From Bacteroidales bacterium (GTDB taxonomy: Bacteria; Bacteroidota; Bacteroidia; Bacteroidales; TTA-H9), in the NCBI GenBank assembly GCA_030656615.1, contig JAUSOY010000022.1:1-64000 (forward strand): DNA of 64,000 nucleotides, read 5' to 3'. The notes beneath the pieces are model-generated. The model was not told the DNA's origin and did no database searches. It saw only the letters and a list, made by a program, of their open reading frames with translations. Both the position numbers and the translations under genes were made by a program. Shown one piece after another: positions 34,562 through 43,638 of this stretch (its first letter is position 1; each line of letters begins with the position of its first letter).

Positions 34562-36976
34562 TTATTTTTTTGTTTTCTTGGATGCACTACTTTTTGAACC
34601 GGGTTTTTTTGCAGGGCTTTTTTTCTTTGGTGCTGCAGTGCTGGTTTTCGCTGATTTTTTCGGACTATTTTCTTTGGTTTTCAGGTAAGCCTCCGCGATT
34701 GTTTTGCAGTCAGCAAGACTGAGTTTTTCTACATCGGCATTTTTGGGCAGTGGAATATTTTTTTTACCCATAGCGATGTAAGGTCCATAACGGCCATTGA
34801 GTATTTTTAGGTCTGTATCTTTATCAAAAGTTTTCAAGGTTCTTGCCGCATCCTTGATTTTCTTTTCTTCAATAATTTGGATCGCTCTGTCAGTTTCTAC
34901 CGTCAGTGGATCTTCCCCTTTTGGCAGGGAAATAAACTTTTTATTATGCATAAGGTATGGCCCGAAACGGCCAACAGCAGCAATAATATCTAAATTCTGA
35001 TAGGTTCCGACGAGGCGCGGAAGTTTCAATAATTCAAGTGATTCTTCAAGAGTGATTGTTTCTATGCTTTGGTTTTTGCGAAGACCTGCGAAACGGGGTT
35101 TTTCTCCATCAGCAGATTCTGTTTCACCTAATTGCACGATGGGTCCAAAACGACCAATTTTTACATAAACTTCTCTTTCAGTTTTAGGATCTATACCCAA
35201 ATGACGTTCGCCTTTTACCTTTTCGGTGCTTTCGAGGGCAGTCGTCACGGTTGTATGGAATGGCCCATAAAACTCTTTAAGCATTCCACTCCACTCGCGA
35301 TTGCCTTCAGCAATTTCATCAAATTCTTTCTCAACATTTGCCGTGAAATGGTAATCCAATATTTTACCAAAATTATTTACCAGATAATTATTTACCAATG
35401 AACCGATATCCGTTGGGAAAAGCTTACTCTTTTCAAATCCGGTTTTTTCTGATTTAGCGTTTTCAACGATATTGTTCTTTTTTAGGGTCAATTGAGTATA
35501 ATGGCGGATAATACCGTCTCTGTCTCCTTTCGTAACGTATTCTCTTTTCTGAACGGTAGAAATGGTTGGAGCGTATGTTGAGGGTCGTCCGATGCCCAAT
35601 TCTTCCATTTTTTTTACGAGACTTGCCTCAGTATATCTGGCCGGGCTTTGAGTAAATCGTTGAGTAGCTGTAATTTCATCCATACCCAGCACTTCACCTG
35701 CTTCAACGGGAGGAAGGGCGTTGGTTTCATCTTCCTGAAATTCATCATCGGAAGATTCTGAATAAACTTTTAAAAATCCGTCAAAACGGATGATTTCTCC
35801 TTTTGCCAGAAATTTCTCGGTTTTTGTAGTAGAAATACCAATATCAATTGTAGTTCTTTCGAGCTGTGCATCGGCCATCTGGCTGGCAATAGTCCTTTTC
35901 CAGATAAGGTCATACAATCTGCGTTGCGAATCATCGTGCCCTGCTGTAGAAAGATTCATATATGCCGGGCGAATGGCTTCATGAGCTTCCTGAGCTCCTT
36001 TGGTTCGGGTGGTGTATTTTCGTATGTGAACGTATTCTTTTCCATACTGATTCGTAATTTCCTCTTTAGCCAGATGCAGCGCTAAATCGGAAAGATTTAC
36101 ACTATCGGTACGCATATAGGTGATTTTTCCTTCTTCATAAAGCTGCTGAGCCACCATCATGGTTTTGGCAACAGGGAATCCCAATTTACGGGCAGCTTCC
36201 TGCTGAAGGGTGGAGGTGGTGAAAGGAGGAGCCGGCGATTTTTTTGCGGGTTTCTTTTCAACTTCAAGAATCGTATAAACGGCTGGTACAACTTTTTCGA
36301 GAAATGCGATAGTTTCTTCTTTGGAGTTGAAACGTTTAGATAATTCAGCCAATAATTCGGCTTTACCATATTTATTATCTATTTCAAATTTGGCAATTAC
36401 CCTGAAACTGGAGGTTGCAGTAAAATTCCTGATTTCTTCTTCACGTTCTACAATCAAGCGCACTGCTACAGATTGAACCCTGCCTGCAGAAAGCGATGGT
36501 TTTATTTTTTTCCAAAGAAGTGGCGAAAGTTCATAACCGACCAGGCGATCTAAAACACGACGGGCTTGCTGAGCATTTACCAGATTTAAATCAATGGACC
36601 GGGGGTTTTCAATAGCATTAGCAATAGCCGTTTTTGTGATTTCATGAAATACAATACGACGGGTTTTATTCGCATCAAGGCCTAAAGCTTCATACAAATG
36701 CCATGAAATGGCTTCTCCTTCACGGTCTTCATCGGAGGCAAGCCATACGATCTCAGCTTCCGAAGAAAGTTTTTTAAGTTCCGCGATAATTTTCTTTTTG
36801 TCTTCCGGGATTTCATACTCTGGTTTGAAATCATTTTGAATATCGACACTGATATTTTTTTTACTCAGATCCCGGATATGGCCGAAACTCGATTTCACTA
36901 CAAAGTCTTTACCAAGAAAGCCTTCAATGGTTTTTGCTTTAGCAGGAGACTCAACAATTACTAGATTTTTAGACAT
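34562..36976 (-). CDS. topA: DNA topoisomerase I
   Basis: The 804-residue type IA enzyme has the toprim domain (LVIVESPAKAKTIEGFLG, ASDEDREGEAISWHL) and the catalytic Tyr in ITYMRTDSVNLS (about residue 288). LGIGRPSTYAPTIS and C-terminal topo-type repeats (RFGPYLMHNKKFISL, RYGPYIAMGKKNIPL) follow. A Lys-rich tail (about the last 45 residues: PKKKSPAKKPGSKSSASKKTKK-like) probably binds DNA. It relaxes negative supercoils. The length is typical of the phylum. Confidence 0.95.
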   Translation of the reverse strand: MSKNLVIVESPAKAKTIEGFLGKDFVVKSSFGHIRDLSKKNISVDIQNDFKPEYEIPEDKKKIIAELKKLSSEAEIVWLASDEDREGEAISWHLYEALGLDANKTRRIVFHEITKTAIANAIENPRSIDLNLVNAQQARRVLDRLVGYELSPLLWKKIKPSLSAGRVQSVAVRLIVEREEEIRNFTATSSFRVIAKFEIDNKYGKAELLAELSKRFNSKEETIAFLEKVVPAVYTILEVEKKPAKKSPAPPFTTSTLQQEAARKLGFPVAKTMMVAQQLYEEGKITYMRTDSVNLSDLALHLAKEEITNQYGKEYVHIRKYTTRTKGAQEAHEAIRPAYMNLSTAGHDDSQRRLYDLIWKRTIASQMADAQLERTTIDIGISTTKTEKFLAKGEIIRFDGFLKVYSESSDDEFQEDETNALPPVEAGEVLGMDEITATQRFTQSPARYTEASLVKKMEELGIGRPSTYAPTISTVQKREYVTKGDRDGIIRHYTQLTLKKNNIVENAKSEKTGFEKSKLFPTDIGSLVNNYLVNNFGKILDYHFTANVEKEFDEIAEGNREWSGMLKEFYGPFHTTVTTALESTEKVKGERHLGIDPKTEREVYVKIGRFGPIVQLGETESADGEKPRFAGLRKNQSIETITLEESLELLKLPRLVGTYQNLDIIAAVGRFGPYLMHNKKFISLPKGEDPLTVETDRAIQIIEEKKIKDAARTLKTFDKDTDLKILNGRYGPYIAMGKKNIPLPKNADVEKLSLADCKTIAEAYLKTKENSPKKSAKTSTAAPKKKSPAKKPGSKSSASKKTKK

Positions 36977-37093
36977 TTTCGCGGGGTTTGATGTTGTTTT
37001 TCGGGCTGCAAATGTATAATAATAAAGCCGTGTGCCTCAAATCTTTTTACTTTTTTAACGCATGCTGTCGCCCTTTCAGGGAGCAAAAATAAG

Positions 37094-37101
37094 TATTTTT
37101 G
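37094..37101 (+). promoter_or_regulatory. Possible -7 element for miaB
   Basis: TATTTTTG followed by CGG matches TAnnTTTG. It sits 98 bases before the miaB ATG in the divergent topA-miaB spacer, implying a leader of about 90 bases. I see no convincing fold in that leader. Confidence 0.4.
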
Positions 37102-37199
37102 CGGCCCGTTGGTCTTTAAAGGAATTATGTGATTTACTGTACATTGCTTAATGATCACATTTACGGAGGCTTAAACGCCATTACTTTTTTAAATAAATA

Positions 37200-38531
37200 A
37201 TGAAAACAGACAAGAAACTTTTTATAGAGACGTACGGATGCCAGATGAATTTTTCTGATAGCGAAATAGTAGCTTCCATTTTATCTGAAAACGATTTTTC
37301 AACAGTTGATGAAGCTTCTTCGGCCGATTTAATTCTAATAAATACATGCTCTGTAAGGGATAAAGCTGAGCAAAGAGTTTGGAAACGGCTGAAAGAACTC
37401 AGAGCTATGAAGAAAAAGAATCCCAATCTTAAAATCGGGGTCATCGGATGTATGGCCGAACGTCTAAAAGATCAGCTCTTTGAAACGGAAGCCGTGGTTG
37501 ATTTAGTGGCTGGACCAGATGCTTATAGAGATCTTCCATCGTTAATTGATGCCATAACTTCCGGACAGCGAGCTGCCAATATTCAGCTTTCTATCGAGGA
37601 AACATATGAAGATGTAGAACCAGTCAGGTATGATAGCAATGGCATTTCTGCATTTATTTCAATCATGAGGGGTTGCGAAAATTTTTGCTCGTATTGTGTG
37701 GTTCCTTTTACAAGGGGAAAAGAGCGGAGTCGAAATCCGGAAACCATTTTGAATGAGGCTGAGCGTCTTTTTAACGAGGGCTATCGTGAAATAACACTGC
37801 TGGGGCAGAATGTGAACTCTTACCATTGGGAGCAGGATGGTGATTCTATGGATTTTCCTCGATTATTGGCGTCGGTGGCGGAAATTAACCCCTTATTAAG
37901 AGTTCGATTTACCACATCTCATCCCAAGGATCTTTCAGATAAACTTATTGAAACTATTTCTTTACATCCCAATATTTGTCGTTCAATTCACTTAGCTGTT
38001 CAATCTGGAAGCACATCCGTATTAGAGCAAATGAATCGAAAATATACCCGCGAATGGTATATGAATAGAATATCGGCCATTAAAGCATTACTGCCCGATT
38101 GTGCGATATCAACAGACATCATTGCAGGATTTTGTGGAGAAACAGATAAAGATCATCAGCAAACCTTATCATTGATGGAATGGGTGCCTTTTGATTATGC
38201 TTTCATGTTTAAATATTCTGTGCGCTCGGGAACTATTGCTGAGAAAAAATTCACCGATGATGTTCCTGAAGCCGTTAAAGCGGAACGATTGAAAGAAATA
38301 ATAAGCCTTCAGCAAAAATTGTCGCTGAGAAGCAATAAGAAAGATATCGGCAAAGTATTTGAAGTTTTGGTGGAAGGCGTGTCAAAAAAATCAGTCCATT
38401 CGATGATGGGTCGTAATTCTCAGAATAAGGTGGTTGTGTTTGAGAGTAGTACCTCAAAGCCAGGCGAATACACTCTGGTAAAAATAACTTCTTGCACGCC
38501 CGCCACATTAATTGGTGAACATGTTAACTAA
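37200..38531 (+). CDS. miaB: tRNA-2-methylthio-N6-dimethylallyladenosine synthase
   Basis: The 443-residue radical-SAM methylthiotransferase has the N-terminal cluster Cys14, Cys50 and Cys84, and the radical-SAM cluster Cys159-x3-Cys163-x2-Cys166 (RGCENFCSYCVVPF). A C-terminal TRAM domain lies at about 380-443. The lead-in LFIETYGCQMNFSDSEI is typical of MiaB rather than RimO or MtaB. It adds a methylthio group to i6A37 of tRNAs reading UNN codons. It is a single gene, convergent with ppa with an eight-base gap. Confidence 0.94.
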   Translation: MKTDKKLFIETYGCQMNFSDSEIVASILSENDFSTVDEASSADLILINTCSVRDKAEQRVWKRLKELRAMKKKNPNLKIGVIGCMAERLKDQLFETEAVVDLVAGPDAYRDLPSLIDAITSGQRAANIQLSIEETYEDVEPVRYDSNGISAFISIMRGCENFCSYCVVPFTRGKERSRNPETILNEAERLFNEGYREITLLGQNVNSYHWEQDGDSMDFPRLLASVAEINPLLRVRFTTSHPKDLSDKLIETISLHPNICRSIHLAVQSGSTSVLEQMNRKYTREWYMNRISAIKALLPDCAISTDIIAGFCGETDKDHQQTLSLMEWVPFDYAFMFKYSVRSGTIAEKKFTDDVPEAVKAERLKEIISLQQKLSLRSNKKDIGKVFEVLVEGVSKKSVHSMMGRNSQNKVVVFESSTSKPGEYTLVKITSCTPATLIGEHVN

Positions 38532-38539
38532 ATACTGGC

Positions 38540-39259
38540 TTAGTAATCTGAAAGTAAATGACGCAGGTTGTCGAATTTTAGTTTATAGTCTTGCATCGAG
38601 CGTAGAATTACTTCATGAGCTTCTTCCATACCGTATACATGTGTGATTTCAGCATTACGTTTATCATGGCCGGGGATGTCCTTATAAGTTAAGAAGTAGT
38701 GCCGAAGCCTCTCCACAACTAGGGGAGGAATGTCTTCTAGGCATTTATATTCGCCATACACCAGATCGTTTTCAAGTACTGCAATAATTTTATCATCGGC
38801 TTCATCGCCATCTAGCATACGAAAACCTCCAAGGGGACGGGCCATAACGAGAATATCGCCATGGGTTATCTCTTTCTCAGTGAGAATGCAAATATCCATG
38901 GGGTCACCATCGCCTTTAACGGTTTCTCTATTTGTTTTTTCGGCAGATAGCGCTGCGGTTTTTTCACCGGAAAATGTCTGGGGAATAAATCCGTACAGAG
39001 CAGGAATGGTGTTGGAATATTTTTGAGGTCTGTCTAAACGGAGGTATCCTGTAGCTTTATCTACTTCGTATTTAACAGTATCCGTAGGTACCATTTCGAT
39101 ATAAGCGGTTACCACATTAGGAGCATTTTGGCCGATTTCAACACCGTGCCAGGGATGCGATTTATATCGTAAACCCATGAGTTTGCCAATGGGGTCCATT
39201 AATGAATTTGCCATAGAAAGTGGTGGGGGTTTTGAAGTGATTTTTTCTGATTTTTTCAT
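38540..39259 (-). CDS. ppa: Inorganic pyrophosphatase
   Basis: The 239-residue family I enzyme starts at MKKSEKITSK (39259). The active site contains GDGDPMDICILTE with the catalytic Asp ladder; YGFIPQTFSG precedes it, and RLRHYFLTYKDIPG follows. Cleavage of pyrophosphate drives biosynthetic reactions; here it is also relevant to the neighbouring ATP sulfurylase genes, whose reaction makes PPi. The longer frame to 39346 adds residues without similarity. It diverges from the wza-like gene. Confidence 0.93.
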   Translation of the reverse strand: MKKSEKITSKPPPLSMANSLMDPIGKLMGLRYKSHPWHGVEIGQNAPNVVTAYIEMVPTDTVKYEVDKATGYLRLDRPQKYSNTIPALYGFIPQTFSGEKTAALSAEKTNRETVKGDGDPMDICILTEKEITHGDILVMARPLGGFRMLDGDEADDKIIAVLENDLVYGEYKCLEDIPPLVVERLRHYFLTYKDIPGHDKRNAEITHVYGMEEAHEVILRSMQDYKLKFDNLRHLLSDY

Positions 39260-39295
39260 ATTTATTGTATTTGATAGAACAAGGAGGGGGGATCT

Positions 39296-39330
39296 TTTGT
39301 TTCGGATAAAACTAAAATGATTTACATTTG
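39296..39330 (+). promoter_or_regulatory. Probable promoter of the wza-wzc-cysDN-mreD cluster
   Basis: TTTG at 39296-39299, then 23 bases, then TACATTTG at 39323-39330 followed by CG. The spacing is slightly long. The wza-like ATG is 59 bases downstream. Confidence 0.5.
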
Positions 39331-39389
39331 CGTGTGAATTGCACAAAAAATAATCAGATATTTGGTTTCGATAAACATATACAATATTT

Positions 39390-40181
39390 ATGCTTAGAAA
39401 GTATCAAAAGGTTTTGGGTATTGGCCTGAAGCTGTTATTAGCCGCTTTTATAATGGTTTCTTGTGTTCCTCAACGAAAAATCAAATATTTTCAATCTGCT
39501 GAAGGACAAGCAAAGCTGGCAATTTTTGAGGCTCCTGGTGGTGAGGGATACCGCGTTAATAAGGGCGATAATCTTTACATAAAAGTTCAGAGCATCGACG
39601 AAAAAACCTATAAATTCTTTAATGCCGAAGGCAGTCAAAATTATGCATCACAAGCATATAATGAGGCAGGAATGTACCTGACGAGTTACGCGGTTTCTGA
39701 CAGTGGCACGATTGAGTTTCCGTTTGTGGGTACTGTTTTTGTTGAAGGACTGACGTTAGAAGAGATTAAAACCAGGATTCAGAAGGTTGTGAGCCAGTAT
39801 CTGCTCGAAACGACAGTAATTGTGAAATTAGTTAATTTTAAAATTACAATACTCGGGGAAGTGAAAAATCCAGGGCATTATGTGATTTATCAGGACAAGA
39901 TAAACATTTTTGAAGCCATTGGCCGGGCAAACGATCTGACCGTTTTTGGTAATAAAAATGCAGTAATTTTAGTAAGGCAATCGGAAAAGGGCTCAGAAAT
40001 CCATGAAATCGATTTAACAAAAAGAGACATTCTGGCATCTGAATTCTTCTATTTACAACCGAACGATATTATATATATTGAGCCACTCAGAGGAAAACAA
40101 TTCGCTTTTGCTGATTTCCCTTATGCCCTTATTTTCTCTTCAATTACCACAACCTTACTCATTTTAAGTTATTTTAAATAG
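39390..40181 (+). CDS. Polysaccharide export outer-membrane lipoprotein (Wza-like)
   Basis: The 263-residue protein has a lipoprotein signal (lipobox VSC, Cys25) and a polysaccharide-export domain (YRVNKGDNLYIKVQSID, SGTIEFPFVGTVFVEGLTLEEI). An SLBB-type domain (ITILGEVKNPGHYVIYQDKINIFEAI) and a C-terminal membrane helix (YALIFSSITTTLLILSYF) follow. It forms the outer-membrane channel of an exopolysaccharide or capsule exporter. The Wzc-like kinase begins seven bases later, the usual pairing. Confidence 0.88.
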   Translation: MLRKYQKVLGIGLKLLLAAFIMVSCVPQRKIKYFQSAEGQAKLAIFEAPGGEGYRVNKGDNLYIKVQSIDEKTYKFFNAEGSQNYASQAYNEAGMYLTSYAVSDSGTIEFPFVGTVFVEGLTLEEIKTRIQKVVSQYLLETTVIVKLVNFKITILGEVKNPGHYVIYQDKINIFEAIGRANDLTVFGNKNAVILVRQSEKGSEIHEIDLTKRDILASEFFYLQPNDIIYIEPLRGKQFAFADFPYALIFSSITTTLLILSYFK

Positions 40182-40188
40182 GACTTCC

Positions 40189-42681
40189 ATGAACGATAAT
40201 TCAAACACCAATTTCCCTGAATATCAGCAGGAAGAAGCCATTGATCTGAAAGTCTTGTTTGTAAAGTTTTTTCAACATTGGTATTTCTTTGCGCTGGCCA
40301 TCTTTGTATCTTTAGTAATTGCCTTTCTGTTTAATAAATACACAAAGCCAGTTTACGAAGTATCGGCAACGGTTTTAGTTCAGGATAAGTCAAATAAAGA
40401 ATTCAATGCACAGGCGCTTATGGGTTTGGGCTTTATGGGCGCTCAGCAAAATCTTGAAAACGAGATAGGGGTACTTAACTCACAAAGCCTCACAGTATCG
40501 GCCGTTAAAGCACTTAATGTGGATGTTAGTTACTATATTGAGCAGAATTTTATTACAAAAGAACTGTATAAGAACACACCATTTGATGTAGTAATTGATA
40601 CATCGCATCAGCAGCCCGTAAATCTTAAGTTCTATATTACGATACTCAATAACAGGCAGTATAAAGTTGAAACGGAAGGAGAGAAAGTTCAGTTATACGA
40701 TTTTATCACCGATAAAGTAATAGAAAAGGATAATCAGGAAATTAAAGCATCGAGCATAAATCTTAATCAGGATGTCGACTTTGGCGCATTGGTCGAAAAT
40801 GAATATTTAAAATTCAAGGTTTTATTGAATTATAATTTTAATTCAGAGGAGCATATTGGAAAGAAGTTATATTTTCAGTTTAATGATATGAATTCTTTAA
40901 CAAGAGAATTCAAAAACTTTAAAATTGAACCAATAAAGCGTGAAGCGTCTATTGTTGAGATTAAACTTAAAGGTTCCAACTTACAGAAATCGTCAGATTT
41001 TTTAAATACCCTCACTCAAAAATATCTCGATCGCGGACTGAACCGTAAGAATATGATGGCCGTGAAAACAATAGAGTTCATCGATAGAGAACTCATTGGA
41101 ATACGCGATAGTCTTTATATTGCTGAGTCCCAACTCGAAGGATTTAAGCGGGAAACAAGTATTATGCAACTCGATATGGAAGCCCAACGGGTTTTCGAAT
41201 ACATGAAGGAATTGGACCAGCAAAAGTCTGTTTTGGTGGTTAGTAATAAGTATTATAACTATCTCAAAAAATACATTGAAGAGAAAACAGATGTAAACGA
41301 TATGCTTGTTCCTTCCGCCATGGGTATTGATGATCCTGTTCTTGGAGAGCTCATCAGCACGCTCACAAAACTTTATGAGGAACGTTCCAGTCTTGTTCAA
41401 TCCACAACTGCTAAAAATCCTGCAGTTATCCAAGTAGAGCGGAAAATTGTGAATGTTAAAGCCAACCTTCTTGAAAGTATTAAAAATATTGTTAATACTT
41501 CTAATATTGCTTTAAATGATATTAATGGTCGTATATCGCAACTATCCGGGAAAATTAATACACTGCCTTCAAGTCAGCGGAAACTTCTGGCCTTTGAACG
41601 CGAATTTAACCTGAGGAACGATTTGTTTACCTTCCTTTTGCAAAAAAGGGCCGAGGCTCAAATTACAAAAGCATCCAATCTTCCTGATAATGAAATTTTA
41701 GACAAAGCCGATCCACAGGGATTGTCGCCGGTTTACCCTAAAAAGAGCCTTAATTATCTTATCGCTTTGATTCTTGGTGTTATTTTCCCGGCCATTTATA
41801 TTTACCTGAGAGATTATTTTAATGATCGCATTTTTGAAAAATCAGACATTGAACGCATTACCAAATTGCCTATCATTGGACATATCGTTCATAGTTCGAG
41901 AGAATCAAATCTTGTAGTTGCTGAAGCTCCTAAATCTTCCATTTCGGAGTCTTTCCGTTCCGTTCGTACCAACCTGCAATACATGGTCAAAGGGAAAGAA
42001 CAGCAGACCATTCTGGTAACTTCCGATATTGTGTCAGCAGGTAAAACTTTTACTGCTATTAATCTGGCTACCATTTTTGCACTCTATGGGAAAAAGGCTC
42101 TTTTAGTCGGATTTGACTTACGTAAACCGAAGCTTTATCAGGATTTCGGCCTGTCGAATACCGAGGGTATCAGTTCTTATCTGATTAACAAAAACACCCT
42201 CGAAGATATTATACAACATACCCACGTTGAAAATCTGGATGTCGTTATGGCAGGACCTGTTCCTCCAAATCCTGCTGAGTTAATTGCATCAGAAAAAACA
42301 GATGAGTTAATGGCTAAACTGAAAGAGCGTTATGATTTTATTATCATAGATACGCCCCCGGTTGGCTTGGTTACGGATGCCTATCTTTTAATGAAGTATT
42401 CTGACAATAACGTTTTCGTTATTCGCCAGGGTGTTACAAATAAAAAGGTTTTTGGAGCTATTATTAAGGATATAGAAAGCCGTAAACTCCCCAATATCAG
42501 TTTACTGGTAAATGATGTTAAGCTTACCAAGTCGGCCTATGGCTATGGCTACGGTTATGGCTATGGTTACGGCTATGGTTATGGCTACGGTTATGGCTAT
42601 GGTTATGGCTACGGTTATTATTCAGATGATAAGGAGGCTGAAAAAGAATCGCTGCTGAAGCGCATTTTCCGGAAATCATAA
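40189..42681 (+). CDS. Wzc-like polysaccharide co-polymerase and tyrosine autokinase with Gly-Tyr repeat tail
   Basis: The 830-residue protein has a Wzz domain between two membrane segments (about 28-48 and 522-540) and a coiled-coil middle. The BY-kinase domain shows SAGKT (Walker A, about 615), VGFDLRKPK (Walker A', about 640) and IIIDTPPVG (Walker B, about 720). It controls polymer length and export, and autophosphorylates C-terminal tyrosines. The tail (about 784-811) is an unbroken GY alternation with 15 tyrosines, far more regular than the loose clusters of 5-7 seen in E. coli Wzc. It ends in a basic KRIFRKS. It is in an operon with the wza-like gene. Confidence 0.92.
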   Translation: MNDNSNTNFPEYQQEEAIDLKVLFVKFFQHWYFFALAIFVSLVIAFLFNKYTKPVYEVSATVLVQDKSNKEFNAQALMGLGFMGAQQNLENEIGVLNSQSLTVSAVKALNVDVSYYIEQNFITKELYKNTPFDVVIDTSHQQPVNLKFYITILNNRQYKVETEGEKVQLYDFITDKVIEKDNQEIKASSINLNQDVDFGALVENEYLKFKVLLNYNFNSEEHIGKKLYFQFNDMNSLTREFKNFKIEPIKREASIVEIKLKGSNLQKSSDFLNTLTQKYLDRGLNRKNMMAVKTIEFIDRELIGIRDSLYIAESQLEGFKRETSIMQLDMEAQRVFEYMKELDQQKSVLVVSNKYYNYLKKYIEEKTDVNDMLVPSAMGIDDPVLGELISTLTKLYEERSSLVQSTTAKNPAVIQVERKIVNVKANLLESIKNIVNTSNIALNDINGRISQLSGKINTLPSSQRKLLAFEREFNLRNDLFTFLLQKRAEAQITKASNLPDNEILDKADPQGLSPVYPKKSLNYLIALILGVIFPAIYIYLRDYFNDRIFEKSDIERITKLPIIGHIVHSSRESNLVVAEAPKSSISESFRSVRTNLQYMVKGKEQQTILVTSDIVSAGKTFTAINLATIFALYGKKALLVGFDLRKPKLYQDFGLSNTEGISSYLINKNTLEDIIQHTHVENLDVVMAGPVPPNPAELIASEKTDELMAKLKERYDFIIIDTPPVGLVTDAYLLMKYSDNNVFVIRQGVTNKKVFGAIIKDIESRKLPNISLLVNDVKLTKSAYGYGYGYGYGYGYGYGYGYGYGYGYGYYSDDKEAEKESLLKRIFRKS
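42538..42621 (+). repeat. Hexanucleotide tandem repeat encoding (Gly-Tyr)13
   Basis: The consensus unit is TATGGC with third-base variation (TAT/TAC, GGC/GGT). The tract spans 28 codons: Tyr, then thirteen Gly-Tyr pairs, then a Tyr. The six-base unit means gain or loss of units by slippage keeps the reading frame. The interleaved synonymous codons (TATGGCTACGGT blocks) suggest past duplication of 12- to 18-base blocks. Confidence 0.95.
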
Positions 42682-42722
42682 TTTGTCTGACATTTTCGAA
42701 CCCATGAAAACCACTGCGCTAA

Positions 42723-43628
42723 GTGAATAACCACAAACTCAATCATTTAAGAGAATTAGAATCAGAATCAATTTTTGTCATCCGGGAAGTGGCTGCCCAG
42801 TTTGAGCGCCCAGTTATGCTTTTTTCTGGAGGCAAGGACTCTATTGTGATGGTGCATCTTGCTTTAAAAGCTTTTTATCCCGCACCTCTTCCTTTTCCGT
42901 TGATGCATATTGATACAGGTCATAATTTTGAAGAAACCATCGAATATCGTGATAAGCTGGTTAAGGAAACGGGCTCGCGCTTAATTGTAGCTTCTGTGCA
43001 AGAATCAATTAATAATGGGCGGGCTATTGAGGAAAAGGGTTTTAATGCGAGTCGGAATATTTTACAGACCGTGACTCTGCTCGATGCTATCGAATCCAAT
43101 AAATTCGATGCAGCCATGGGAGGTGCCCGGCGAGATGAAGAAAAAGCACGTGCAAAGGAAAGGTTTTTCTCTCACAGGGACGAATTCGGCCAATGGGATC
43201 CTAAAAATCAACGTCCGGAACTTTGGAATATCTTTAACGGACGTAAACATATGGGAGAGCATTTTCGCGTTTTCCCTATCAGTAACTGGACGGAAATGGA
43301 TGTTTGGCAATATATTCTAATGGAAGGCATCGAAATGCCAAGTATCTATTTTACACATAAACGCAAGGTGTTCAATCGTGATGGCGTTTTGCTTGCATGG
43401 GCACCTTTCATGTTTCTCAAAGAAAATGAGGAAGCAATCGAGATGGATGTTCGTTGTCGCACCATTGGTGATATTTCCTGCACCGGACTTAGTTTGTCAT
43501 CTGCTGATAATTTGGAGGATATAATTGTGGAGATAGCCGCTACAAAAGTTACCGAACGTGGGTCACGCTTTGATGACAAGCGTTCTGATGCTGCTATGGA
43601 GGATAGAAAAAAAGAAGGATACTTTTAA
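42723..43628 (+). CDS. cysD: Sulfate adenylyltransferase subunit 2
   Basis: The 301-residue PP-loop protein has SGGKDSIVM (about residues 36-44), DTGHNFEETIEYRD, GGARRDEEKARAKER and FPISNWTEMDVWQYI. This is CysD, which with CysN makes APS from sulfate and ATP. The start appears to be GTG at 42723; no ATG lies nearby in frame. It follows the wzc-like gene after 41 bases. APS may go to assimilation or, via PAPS, to sulfated polysaccharide; no CysC, CysH or sulfotransferase is in the window. Confidence 0.93.
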   Translation: MNNHKLNHLRELESESIFVIREVAAQFERPVMLFSGGKDSIVMVHLALKAFYPAPLPFPLMHIDTGHNFEETIEYRDKLVKETGSRLIVASVQESINNGRAIEEKGFNASRNILQTVTLLDAIESNKFDAAMGGARRDEEKARAKERFFSHRDEFGQWDPKNQRPELWNIFNGRKHMGEHFRVFPISNWTEMDVWQYILMEGIEMPSIYFTHKRKVFNRDGVLLAWAPFMFLKENEEAIEMDVRCRTIGDISCTGLSLSSADNLEDIIVEIAATKVTERGSRFDDKRSDAAMEDRKKEGYF

Positions 43629-43638
43629 TAGATTGACT

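Noticed and set aside
37102-37199. Riboswitch or attenuator in the miaB leader
   Set aside because: I could not find a conserved riboswitch core or a terminator/antiterminator pair in this short leader.
42538-42621. Tandem hexamer repeat as a possible CRISPR or non-coding satellite
   Set aside because: There are no spacers, and the tract is in frame inside the kinase gene, encoding Gly-Tyr units.
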